The notes beneath the pieces were generated by a model, which saw only the letters and a program-made list of their open reading frames with translations, ran no database searches and was not told the DNA's origin. Of a DNA stretch of 64,000 nt, positions 25,422 through 32,676 are shown in pieces. Each line of letters opens with the position of its first letter. Position 1 is the stretch's first letter. This DNA is from a bacterium HR10 (GTDB lineage: Bacteria > Acidobacteriota > Blastocatellia > HR10), in assembly GCA_002923315.1 (NCBI GenBank), contig BEHM01000007.1, positions 18,598 to 82,597 on the forward strand. Reading direction: 5' to 3'. Both the position numbers and the translations under genes were made by a program.

Positions 25422-26435
25422 TTAGAACAAAAATCGGAATCCGAGAAGAAAGGTCGAACGAGGCTCCGGTTGCCTCCCGTTGAGCGCTCGGACGACCGGA
25501 ATCGGAGCCGAGAACTCGACCAAAAATCGGTCGCTCAGGAAGTACTGGATTCCCGGTGAGACCGAAAGCGTCGTCCCGCCGGTGTCAGGCACTGCCTCGC
25601 CCCGACGGCGGGCGCGAGCTTGCCAGGTGCCGTTCATTTCCACGACGAGATACGCCCCATGGCGGAACAACCGATCAAGGGCCCGGCGCGGCCACCCGGC
25701 CCGAGCGCCTGCCGGGACGTCGCCCGATGAGATGACAAAGCGCGACAGAGCGGCGTCAAACCGGAGCCGGTCGCCCATTGACATTCCCTGGCGGTTCTCG
25801 GTCGCACGAGTGTATTCGAAATCGCCGCTGAAGACGTGTTTCAACCTCACCGCCTTCTGGAAGACCAACCCGCCAGTGTAAGCCACCGCCCCCGTCGAGA
25901 ACCGATCGGCACCGGTGGGCACCTGCACCCCAAAGACCGCCGATAGCCGTGTCATCCCGCCGGGAGCATTGCGGCTGTAGAGCCCACCGTATTGAACGAA
26001 TACTCGCGTATCGGCTAACCCGCTCACGCGCTCCCGCTCTGCCTCACCCCCCATCCGATGGGTCGCATCTACGATCGCGTAAGGCTGAGCCAGGATGACC
26101 ATCCAGCCCGGGGAAAATCCGTAGACAACGGTCACCGCCGGAACATACTGAGTGACGCCGACAGATCCCCCCTCCATTCGAAGAGAAGAATGTCGAATTT
26201 CAACGGATGAGCGGATGAGCGTCGCCCGATTGAAGAGCGTCCGGGCGCTCGGCGCCACGATGGTCTGAGCGCGCCCTTCGGCCGATGAAAGACCCATGCC
26301 GCCGATGAACACGAGCACGATGCCCCAGGACGCCGGTCTCCGAGATCGCGCAGGCTTCCCGGCCGGCTTTTCCCGAAGCGCAGCCGTCGAGGCGAAGGCC
26401 GCTACGAATCCCGATGTTTCCGACCGATGCGGCAT
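25422..26435 (-). CDS. Outer-membrane beta-barrel protein, MetA/phenol-transporter-like
   Basis: A 337-residue protein with a signal segment (residues ~35-55, ending GRAQT) and alternating beta-strands ending in the terminal Phe-x-Phe signature of outer-membrane barrels (FLLGFRFLF). The pattern AVFGVQVPTGADR, VSPGIQYFLSDRF resembles the transporter family grouped with MetA of phenol degradation; members near metal genes are often annotated as putative metal-related outer-membrane transporters. ATG 26435 lies 14 nt after the MerT-like selenoprotein gene, and no strong ribosome site is visible, so coupling is likely. Confidence 0.65.
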   Translation of the reverse strand: MPHRSETSGFVAAFASTAALREKPAGKPARSRRPASWGIVLVFIGGMGLSSAEGRAQTIVAPSARTLFNRATLIRSSVEIRHSSLRMEGGSVGVTQYVPAVTVVYGFSPGWMVILAQPYAIVDATHRMGGEAERERVSGLADTRVFVQYGGLYSRNAPGGMTRLSAVFGVQVPTGADRFSTGAVAYTGGLVFQKAVRLKHVFSGDFEYTRATENRQGMSMGDRLRFDAALSRFVISSGDVPAGARAGWPRRALDRLFRHGAYLVVEMNGTWQARARRRGEAVPDTGGTTLSVSPGIQYFLSDRFLVEFSAPIPVVRALNGRQPEPRSTFLLGFRFLF

Positions 26436-26449
26436 GTGACGGCCCGTTG

Positions 26450-26749
26450 TCAAAAGAGGCGGAGGCTCCAAAGCAAGGCCGAGACGCCCGTCCCCGCCCA
26501 TACTGTGAGGCGAGCCGTTTGCCCTCCCTGCCCCTTCACGCTCACCAGATAATGCGCGCGCAGCAAAGCGCACACGGTGAGCGCCCCGAAGAGCACTTTT
26601 CCGCGGGCGAAAATCACGTGCGCGGCGATGGCGCCTGCTGTCCCGAGCAGGGCGAAGACCGTCGGCGCCAGTCAGCACCAGGGGAGCGACGCCAGTACCG
26701 CCACCCCACTGCAGATCGGCCCCCACCGCGAAGCGCGCTGCTTCTCCAT
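26450..26749 (-). CDS. MerT-like membrane protein with a Cys-Sec pair (UGA-containing)
   Basis: A 99-residue protein. ATG 26749 follows GGAGG. The first helix reads VAVLASLPWC-UGA-LAPTVFALLGTAGA, where MerT/MerF/MerC-type proteins have a vicinal Cys-Cys. UGA is codon 26 (26672-26674); the gene ends at another TGA (26450-26452). Three hydrophobic helices follow (IAAHVIFARG, LLRAHYLVSV, VWAGTGVSALLWSL). Twenty-one nt after the UGA is CTGCTCGGGACAGCAG (26635-26650), a 5-bp stem nested in a longer GGCGCC/GGCGCC pairing. The likely job is Hg(II) uptake, with Cys25-Sec26 as high-affinity site. It is downstream of the 57-residue Cys protein and merR. Confidence 0.8.
26635..26650 (-). promoter_or_regulatory. 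SECIS-like hairpin of the MerT-like gene
   Basis: CTGCT-CGGGAC-AGCAG on the minus strand, enclosed by a TGGCGCC/GGCGCCA outer pairing that begins 1 nt after the UGA. Confidence 0.6.
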
Positions 26750-26770
26750 CTCAGCCTCCTTTGATCTACG

Positions 26771-26796
26771 AGGGAGCGCCCGCGAGGGCGCTCCCT
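26771..26796. repeat. Perfect 11-bp hairpin in the gap before the MerT-like gene
   Basis: AGGGAGCGCCC-GCGA-GGGCGCTCCCT (each arm 11 nt) pairs perfectly. It lies inside the operon, 22 nt upstream of the ATG, so it may be an attenuator, a processing site or a REP element. It is followed by a half copy of the GGGTGCCC palindrome (26797-26812). Confidence 0.6.
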
Positions 26797-26857
26797 GGGG
26801 CACCCCACGCGATCTATAGAGAGATGGCATGGTGACTCCGAGTAGTGACTGACCCCG

Positions 26858-27031
26858 TCACTTCTTCAGCGGACAGGCGTCGCGGCAGATGATCTTGCCC
26901 GTGAGCGGGCAGACGATCCGACCCGGGCAGCTCGATGGGCTCTCGGACGACGCCTTGAACCCATAGAGCACTCCCGATCCGATCGCTCCGCTCAACACGA
27001 GCAACAACACGATCCGGCGCATTCGTCGCAT
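26858..27031 (-). CDS. 57-residue anchored Cys-rich protein
   Basis: ATG 27031 has AAGGAGGG, and the start region overlaps the end of merR (stop TGA at 27035). Residues 6-24 form a hydrophobic anchor after an Arg-rich N-terminus, which places the rest in the periplasm. The exposed tail carries CPGRIVCPLTGKIICRDACP, four cysteines, two of them in CP dipeptides. I do not know the family. Being first after merR and before the MerT-like selenoprotein, it is a candidate MerP substitute: a membrane-tethered soft-metal trap. Confidence 0.65.
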   Translation of the reverse strand: MRRMRRIVLLLVLSGAIGSGVLYGFKASSESPSSCPGRIVCPLTGKIICRDACPLKK

Positions 27032-27034
27032 CGG

Positions 27035-27484
27035 TCATCCCTCCTTTCCGTGATCTGGGCGGCGATGCTGGGCCAGCGTCATGATGAGCGAGCAGACATA
27101 GGGCGAGGAGTCCGCTTGATCGGGCATCGCGTCCAGTTGGGTGAGCAGAGCGGCCAGCTCCCGGCGAAAGGCTCGCAGTTCGGCGATCTTTCGATCCAGC
27201 GCCCGAAGCTTTTCCCGAAGCAAGGCTCGGACTCGCGCGCACGGCGATCGCCCCTCGCGGCTGAGCATGACAAGCTCTCGAATCTCCGCCAGCGACAGCC
27301 CCAGCGCCCGCGCCGCTCGAATGAAGCGCAGCCGCAAGAGCGCCGCCTCATCGTAGAGGCGATAGCCCGAACGCGTCCGCGCCGCCCGCCCCAACAATCC
27401 CTCCCGCTCGTAATAGCGAACCGTCTGGGGCTTCACCCCCACGGCCCGCGCCAGCTCGCCGATGTAGAACGTCCGACCCGACAT
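27035..27484 (-). CDS. MerR family regulator
   Basis: A 149-residue regulator with the HTH at residues 6-40 (IGELARAVGVKPQTVRYYE) and the dimer helix. Cysteines are at GRSPCARV (about 87) and PYVCSLIM (about 128). The third Hg-ligand Cys of canonical MerR is not evident, so the metal may differ or the site may be two-coordinate. It sits 25 nt downstream of a MerR-type operator and leads a minus-strand group (57-residue Cys protein, MerT-like selenoprotein, barrel protein, HMA-like selenoprotein, TPR-thioredoxin). Confidence 0.85.
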   Translation of the reverse strand: MSGRTFYIGELARAVGVKPQTVRYYEREGLLGRAARTRSGYRLYDEAALLRLRFIRAARALGLSLAEIRELVMLSREGRSPCARVRALLREKLRALDRKIAELRAFRRELAALLTQLDAMPDQADSSPYVCSLIMTLAQHRRPDHGKEG

Positions 27485-27508
27485 CTCACGCCTCCTTTCA
27501 CACCCGCT

Positions 27509-27540
27509 ATTCTAAACCTTGCAGCCAACTGCAAGGTCAA
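27509..27540 (-). promoter_or_regulatory. MerR-type operator-promoter
   Basis: Minus strand: -35 TTGACC, -10 TAGAAT, 20-bp spacer containing the perfect dyad CCTTGCAG-TTGG-CTGCAAGG. It is distinct in half-site from the two other operators (CTGGA type), so this regulator probably does not cross-talk. Confidence 0.8.
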
Positions 27541-27673
27541 GCCCCATTTTTCAGCGGGGGCAGAGCGAACGCCCCTGGAGAGCTTCGGTGTGTAATCTCG
27601 ACTACTGAACGCCCCGATCGGATGGCGCTAAGCTGGTGGCTCAATGCGAATTTCCGATCTGCCGGAGACGATC

Positions 27674-28381
27674 ATGACCGATCGAAGAATACCGGATGGC
27701 ATTGTCCGACGCCGGAGCGCGAGGCCCCCCTTCCGGCCGCGCCTACGGCCGACTATTTCGGCCCACACGATACTCTCGACAGATGCCCTGAGACGCTCAG
27801 GAGCACGAGGAGCCGTTCGCCTCTCGCAGGAACTCGCCGTAGTGATCGCCGTCGTCCTGGCTGCCGGAATATCGTTCATCGCCGGCAGCAGAGGCGCATG
27901 GTCACGCGTCTCGGCTCATGATCCGACTCTCGCCGTTGCAGCCGACAAGGATGCCGATGATAGGGGTCGGCCCGCGCCGGAGCTCGAGCTTGTGGATGTT
28001 CGCGGTCGCCCGGTGAGTTTGGCCGCCCTCAGGGGTAAAGTTGTGATCGTGGATTTTTGGGCGACCTGGTGCCCTCCGTGCGTGATGGAAGTCCCGACCT
28101 TCAAGAAGCTCCACGCGACGTATCGAGATCGGGGGCTGGAGATCATCGCCATCTCCTTGGACGAGGACGAACGAGAGGTCAAAACGTTCATCCAGAAACA
28201 CGCCATCCCCTACACCGTCATCCTCGGCGATGAACAGATCGCGGAGAAGTTCGGCGCGTTGACGGGACTCCCCATGACGTTTTTCATTGATCGGAAAGGT
28301 CGCATCCGCGCCGAGCACGCCGGTTTCATGGACGAGGAGGATTTCGTCCGCGAGGTCGAACGATTGCTGTCGGAGTCGTGA
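27674..28381 (+). CDS. TlpA-like membrane-anchored thioredoxin
   Basis: A 235-residue protein. After ~45 basic residues comes one hydrophobic helix (LAVVIAVVLAAGISFIAG), then a periplasmic thioredoxin fold of the TlpA/ResA type: GKVVIVDFWATWCPPCVMEV with the CPPC active site, and cis-Pro LTGLPMTFF. It would reduce periplasmic disulfides or heme-ligating cysteines. ATG 27674 (GGAGA site) was preferred to ATG 27644. It heads the plus-strand group with three UGA-containing genes, so it could supply electrons to them. Confidence 0.8.
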   Translation: MTDRRIPDGIVRRRSARPPFRPRLRPTISAHTILSTDALRRSGARGAVRLSQELAVVIAVVLAAGISFIAGSRGAWSRVSAHDPTLAVAADKDADDRGRPAPELELVDVRGRPVSLAALRGKVVIVDFWATWCPPCVMEVPTFKKLHATYRDRGLEIIAISLDEDEREVKTFIQKHAIPYTVILGDEQIAEKFGALTGLPMTFFIDRKGRIRAEHAGFMDEEDFVREVERLLSES

Positions 28382-28502
28382 TTCGCTCTGGCTCCGCTTC
28401 TCCTCTCGATGATGCGAATGTGGTAGACTCATGCACTGTGACTTGCCGAAAACGGCCGACACGGGGTATAGATCGCAAGGGGCGCCCTGAAGGAGGTGAG
28501 GA

Positions 28503-29573
28503 ATGATCGTGACGCTTCGACGATTTGGCCGGCTGACCGCGCCGCTCGTCGCTCTGTTGACGATGGGACTTATGAACGCCGCTTCTCAGTTTCAGAAAGA
28601 CAAGCTCTTCGTCGTCACCCAATTTCCCCCGGAGTTGACCGATCCGGAGTTCATCCCCGCCACCCATCCCGACGGTGGCTACCTGGATGACACCGAGACG
28701 GTGATAGGCATAGCGCTGGAGGGAGAGAGCCGGGCCTACCCGCTCCGGATCATGGCCTATCATCACGTCGTCAACGACGTCGTCAGGGGCCGACCCATCG
28801 TCCTGGCCTACTGACCGGTCTGCGGGACGGGAGTCGGGTTCGACTCCGTGACACAGCAGGGGAAGCGGCTCGCATTTAAGCCGCACGGATTGTACAATGC
28901 CGAACTCGTGTTCGCCGACACCGAAACGGGAAGCGTCTGGTCATTGACGAGCGGCGAAGCGATGGACGGTCCGCTCGCAGGCCAAAGACTCAACAAACTC
29001 GCGGTCGTGCAGACGACCTGGGCGAAGTGGAAACAGCTCCATCCCGATACGCTGATCGTTTCCAACCGGACGCCACATCAAGCCCACTACAAGCCGTTTC
29101 GCTGGCAGCCGCGCCAGCTCAGCCCCGTTTTCGAGCGCACGCTCACGCATCGGGATGAGCGGCTGGGGAGAATGGAGCTGGTCCTGGCGGTGGCCCTGGG
29201 CGATGAACGCAAAGCCTATCCCTTATCCACGCTCAAGCAAGCGGGCGGCGTGGTCAACGATGTCGTCGGCGGCGTGCCGATCGTCGTCTTCTACGACCCA
29301 CAAACGAACACCGCAGCCGCTTACGAGCGCACGCTGGGCAAACGGGTGCTCCGCTTTGAGAACGCGGATCGGCAAGGGGAACGGCTCGAGGCGGTGGATA
29401 CGGCGACGCGCTCCCGGTGGAACCTGGCCGGTCGCGCCGAGTCGGGCCGATGGCGCGGTGAGCAGCTTCAGCCGGTATCGGCTCACACGGGAGCCTGGTA
29501 CGCCTGGGCCGCCTACTTCCCGGATACGAAGATTTACACGCCGGCCGCTCGCCAAAGGGGACGCCAGAAGTAG
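28503..29573 (+). CDS. DUF3179 protein with Sec-Pro-Val-Cys motif (UGA-containing)
   Basis: A 356-residue secreted protein. ATG 28503 (GAAGGAGGTG) begins a signal peptide. GIALEGESRAYPLRIMAYHH and RPIVLAY precede TGA (28812-28814, residue 104), then PVCGTGVGFDSV; DUF3179 proteins normally read YCPLCxTxxxFD here, so UGA replaces the first Cys of a C-P-x-C redox motif. The frame then runs 252 codons with the second DUF3179 half (VVNDVVGGVPIVVFYD). A perfect 6-bp hairpin GGAGTCGGGTTCGACTCC (28830-28847) lies 15 nt downstream. The DUF3179 function is unknown; a thiol-redox or metal role is inferred. A paralogue is at 30.4 kb. Confidence 0.85.
28830..28847 (+). promoter_or_regulatory. SECIS-like hairpin of the first DUF3179 gene
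   Basis: GGAGTC-GGGTTC-GACTCC: 6-bp perfect stem, 6-nt loop, starting 16 nt after the UGA. Confidence 0.65.
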
Positions 29574-29588
29574 CGGCGTATGACTGCG

Positions 29589-29629
29589 CGGGGTCCCCAT
29601 GTGATCCATAGAGCGTATGAGGTGCCCGA
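29589..29629. repeat. Dispersed palindrome, long form
   Basis: Left arm GCGGGGTCCCCATGTGATCC, right arm TATGAGGTGCCCGAG around ATAGAGCG. It shows that the family can include an inner ATGYGATC extension. Confidence 0.45.
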
Positions 29630-29737
29630 GCGCCCATGTCACGCCTTTCGCGATCGCCGCCATCGGGCGTTCAAGCGGAGGTTCACGGAAAGGGACTCCG
29701 CGTTCGGCCAAAAAAATAGATATGTGGAGGTCAACCG

Positions 29738-30235
29738 ATGAACAACGCTGTGGTTTATCGTTCGCGGGTACGGATTGAGCGCGTCGCGGGCCCGCTCCGG
29801 CGGGCCTATCTTCCGGCGGAAGCGCAGCCGGTGCTCTTCGGCGTCCATTCCGAAGTCGCCGCGCACTACGGCGTTGATCCGCGCGTTCATGAGCCGCACG
29901 CCACAACGCTCGATTATCTGGTGGCGGCGGCAGCGGGCTGACTCACCGGCACCTTCGGTGGCGCGCTGGAAGCGCGCGGCATCCCCGCTGGAGAAGGACG
30001 GCTCACCTCGGAGGCCACGGGCGAAGTGGAAGCCGACGGGCGCGTGCTCGTCGTGCGGCGCATTCACGTGACGTATCATCTGCGCCTGAGACCGGACAAG
30101 CGCGAGGCCGCCATCCGGGCTCACGAAAAGCACGTCGAATACTGCCCCGTTGCTCGAACCATCGGCGGCTGCGTAACCATCACGACTTCGCTCGAGATGG
30201 AGGACCTCGCCGAAGATGCCGCCGATGCCGGTTGA
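29738..30235 (+). CDS. OsmC-family protein with selenocysteine in the active site (UGA-containing)
   Basis: A 165-residue cytoplasmic protein. ATG 29738 follows GGAGGTC. TTLDYLVAAAAG is followed by TGA (29939-29941, residue 68) and LTGTFGGALEARGI; relatives have Cys there, the peroxidatic thiol. The second OsmC Cys is kept in EYCPVARTI (about residue 134). The sequence after UGA (HVTYHLRLRP, TIGGCVTITTSLE) is a full OsmC C-terminal half. The hairpin GCGCGCTGGAAGCGCGC (29961-29977) is 19 nt downstream. It would reduce organic hydroperoxides with a Sec-Cys pair. OsmC-like selenoproteins have been reported in microbial selenoproteome surveys, which supports the call. Confidence 0.9.
29961..29977 (+). 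promoter_or_regulatory. SECIS-like hairpin of the OsmC gene
   Basis: GCGCGC-TGGAA-GCGCGC: perfect 6-bp stem, 5-nt loop, 19 nt after the UGA. Confidence 0.65.
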
Positions 30236-30385
30236 GCCGACGCCGGGAAGAAGCTCATTCGGCAGTGGAGCGCTCCATGCGATCTCCGAATCGCATGAGA
30301 ATCCACGTGCGGTTTCTCCGCCGAAAGCCGGGGCGTGAGTCCATTCGACGGAGTTTTCAGCAACCCTCATGATGGGAGGTCAACG

Positions 30386-31390
30386 ATGAAGACATCGGTT
30401 CTGATTGCCGCTCTCTGTTGTCTGATGGGTCCGGGCGGGCTCATCGCGTTCGTTCAGGAGAAACAATATCTCGATGCGGGTCCGGGTCAGCGCCCGTTCG
30501 ACGTCACCAAGCGCTCGGTTCCACTCGAAGACATTCAAGGCGGCGGACCGCCTAAAGACGGCATCCCGGCTCTCGACTCGCCCACATTCGTCTCGGCTCG
30601 CGAGGCCGAAAAATTCCTGCGTCCTTGGGACCGCGTCTTAGGTGTTTCGCTCGCCGGCGCGGCCAAAGCCTACCCGATCAAGATCCTCAACTGGCACGAG
30701 ATCGTCAACGATCGGGTTGGGGATCGGCCCATTCTCGTCACCTGGTGACCGCTGTGCAGTTCGGGCGTCGTGTACGACCCGATCATTGACGGCAAGCGAT
30801 TCACCTTCGGCGTGTCGGGCAAGCTCTACAAGGCGGCTCTGGTCATGTACGACCGCCAGACCGAGAGCCTCTGGTCGCAGCTCATGCAAGAAGCCATCGC
30901 CGGACCGATGACAGGAGCGAAGCTCGCCGTCCTGCCGAGCCTCCACACGACGTGGGAATACTGGCGGGCGCAATATCCTCAGACGCTCGTCCTCTCGCCC
31001 GAGACGGGATTCCGCCGCGATTACGGCTTGAATCCCTATCAAGAATACTGGGAGATGGGCCAGCCGCCACGGTTCCGGCGCCCGCCCAAAGCGAAGAAGT
31101 CGAACGTCACACTCAGGCCCATGGAGCGCGTGCTCGGCCTCTCGGTGGACGGCGCGAAGAAGGCCTATCCCTTCTCCGTGTTGAAGAAGAAGCCCGAGCG
31201 ATTCGAGGATCACGTCAGCGGGAAGAAGGTCATCATCCACTTCGACAAGAAATCGGAGACCGGATACGTCACCGATGAGCGTGGGTCTCTCATCCCTTCG
31301 ATCGCCCTCTTCTGGTTCGCGTGGAGCGATTTTTATCCCGACACGGAGGTCTACGGCGAGGAGCCGACACGGCAACAGCCGGTCCGTTGA
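30386..31390 (+). CDS. DUF3179 protein with Sec-Pro-Leu-Cys motif (UGA-containing)
   Basis: A 334-residue secreted protein with a signal peptide (residues 1-25). ATG 30386 follows GGGAGGTC. KILNWHEIVNDRVG and PILVTW lead to TGA (30746-30748, residue 121), then PLCSSGVVYDPII. The motif is the same as in the paralogue at 28.5 kb, with Sec in the first Cys position. The frame continues 213 codons to a normal stop and repeats the DUF3179 pattern (RVLGLSVDGAKKAYPFSVL). The hairpin GGGCGTCGTGTACGACCC (30763-30780) is 14 nt downstream. The two DUF3179 genes and the OsmC gene form one cassette. Confidence 0.85.
30763..30780 (+). promoter_or_regulatory. SECIS-like hairpin of the second DUF3179 gene
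   Basis: GTCG-TGTA-CGAC inner stem extended by GGG/CCC with a one-base C bulge; a bulged stem of this kind is typical of bacterial SECIS elements. Confidence 0.6.
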
Positions 31391-32146
31391 CATCCGGTAG
31401 GCCGCTCTGAAGAGGGCCTCCGGCTCACAGGAACACGGCAGCCGCGCCTTCATTCGGGCACCCCACGTGGGAACCCTGTTGAGCGGTCGCCTCTGCGTGT
31501 AGGCGTCATATCCATCGAAAGGACTTCGCACGAATCAGCGACGTCCTGCCCTCGAATGTGCCCACGCTGTATCGCTCAGCGCGAGCGTCAATGCCATGCG
31601 CTCAGGCCGGGCCGAATCTCTCACGGAGACGCGCCAAGGACGATCATTCCCCCCTTCCCCAGAGCGTAGATCGAGCTTTCGCCGAAATTGATGAAGGCTC
31701 ACGCAAGGCCCCCGGGCGCGCGGCGCTACAGCCTCCGACGGGACATCGTCTCTCGCAACCGGCGCGATCTCAGGCGGACTTTGCGTCGCTAACACTTCAC
31801 TGCGGCCCCGGCGATCTCTTCGTCTTCGCCTCCGGTCACGTCATGAGGGAGAAACAGCGCGACCCCCGGGCGACACGCAGCGGACGATCTGCTCCCGATG
31901 GGCCCGGTTCATGAGAGATTCCTTCGGCCCCGTCCCCTCTCGATCTGCTCGACCTTCGCCGCCCCGCCCGGCTGTCCCCTGCGCTTTCGGCGATGAGATC
32001 TCCTGCGCACCAATACCGCACCCACGACGAGCCGATGGAGCCGGCCGCTCACGGCCACCACGCCCTCATCCGCCGTGGGGTCACCGGACGGGAGCTGATC
32101 AGGACTCACATGGTCTGAATCGAGAGACGGCGAAGGTCACGCCCTC
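31391..32146. other. Long intergenic region without a recognised gene
   Basis: Short frames on both strands have Arg/Ser/Pro-rich, low-information translations. It contains one palindrome copy (31456-31476, GGCACCCC-ACGT-GGGAACCC). It may be decayed DNA between the selenoprotein cassette and the AhpD-like gene. Confidence 0.5.
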
Positions 32147-32533
32147 TCACGTGAGATCCGACTCGACGCGCAGTCCATCGAGAAACTTGTTGATCCCCAT
32201 GAAGAGATCAACGACGGCGAGGGCTTCCAGCAATTCTTCATCCGAAACCCCCATCCGTCTCAAGCCTGCCGTATGTGCATGGATGCAGTACTGGCAATTA
32301 TTGACGGTGGAGACGGCGAGGGCGAGGAATTCTTTCGTCCTCGGGTCCAGCGTGCCGGGTCCCATGATCACCTTGAAGCGACTCCAGCTCGATTCGAGAT
32401 AGGCGGGATGATTCGCCATCGCCCTGAATAGATTCGGCACAAAAGGCAGATTAAAGGTGCGCTTGATGTCATCAAAAATGTCTTTCACCTTTCCCGTCGC
32501 TTGCTGTTCAGAGATGAGAGGGACTGTCGCCAT
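32147..32533 (-). CDS. AhpD-like carboxymuconolactone decarboxylase family protein
   Basis: A 128-residue helical protein with NNCQYCIHAHTAGLRR (about residues 76-91), the CxxC-x(2)-H peroxidase motif of AhpD-like proteins, and an N-terminal VKDIFDDIKRTF helix. It is probably a peroxidase or thiol-disulfide protein in the cytoplasm. AAGGAG lies 8 nt before ATG 32533. It differs from the AhpD-like protein at 15.6 kb by lacking the CC tail. It is divergent from the Crp regulator at 32.7 kb, which may control it. Confidence 0.85.
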   Translation of the reverse strand: MATVPLISEQQATGKVKDIFDDIKRTFNLPFVPNLFRAMANHPAYLESSWSRFKVIMGPGTLDPRTKEFLALAVSTVNNCQYCIHAHTAGLRRMGVSDEELLEALAVVDLFMGINKFLDGLRVESDLT

Positions 32534-32676
32534 TTAGCTTCTCCTTTCCCTGAATTTTGGCAAAAAGATGATACTCACCAATGCGAAGAGTCTTCGTAGC
32601 CGAGCTTACAGATCGCTCCCTCTCTTTTTGGCTAAGCTCCCCCCCGTGATGACCACGCTGAAAGGAGGGCGGAGTG

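Noticed and set aside
12181-31390. UGA codons as simple nonsense mutations (seven pseudogenes)
   Set aside because: All seven interruptions are TGA, none TAA or TAG; six sit at an expected active-site Cys; each has a hairpin at similar spacing; coding quality is equal on both sides.
12181-31390. Genome-wide reassignment of UGA to Trp or Gly
   Set aside because: Many genes here end in TGA, including the MerT-like and crp genes, and Trp is written TGG throughout. The internal UGA positions match Cys, not Trp or Gly.
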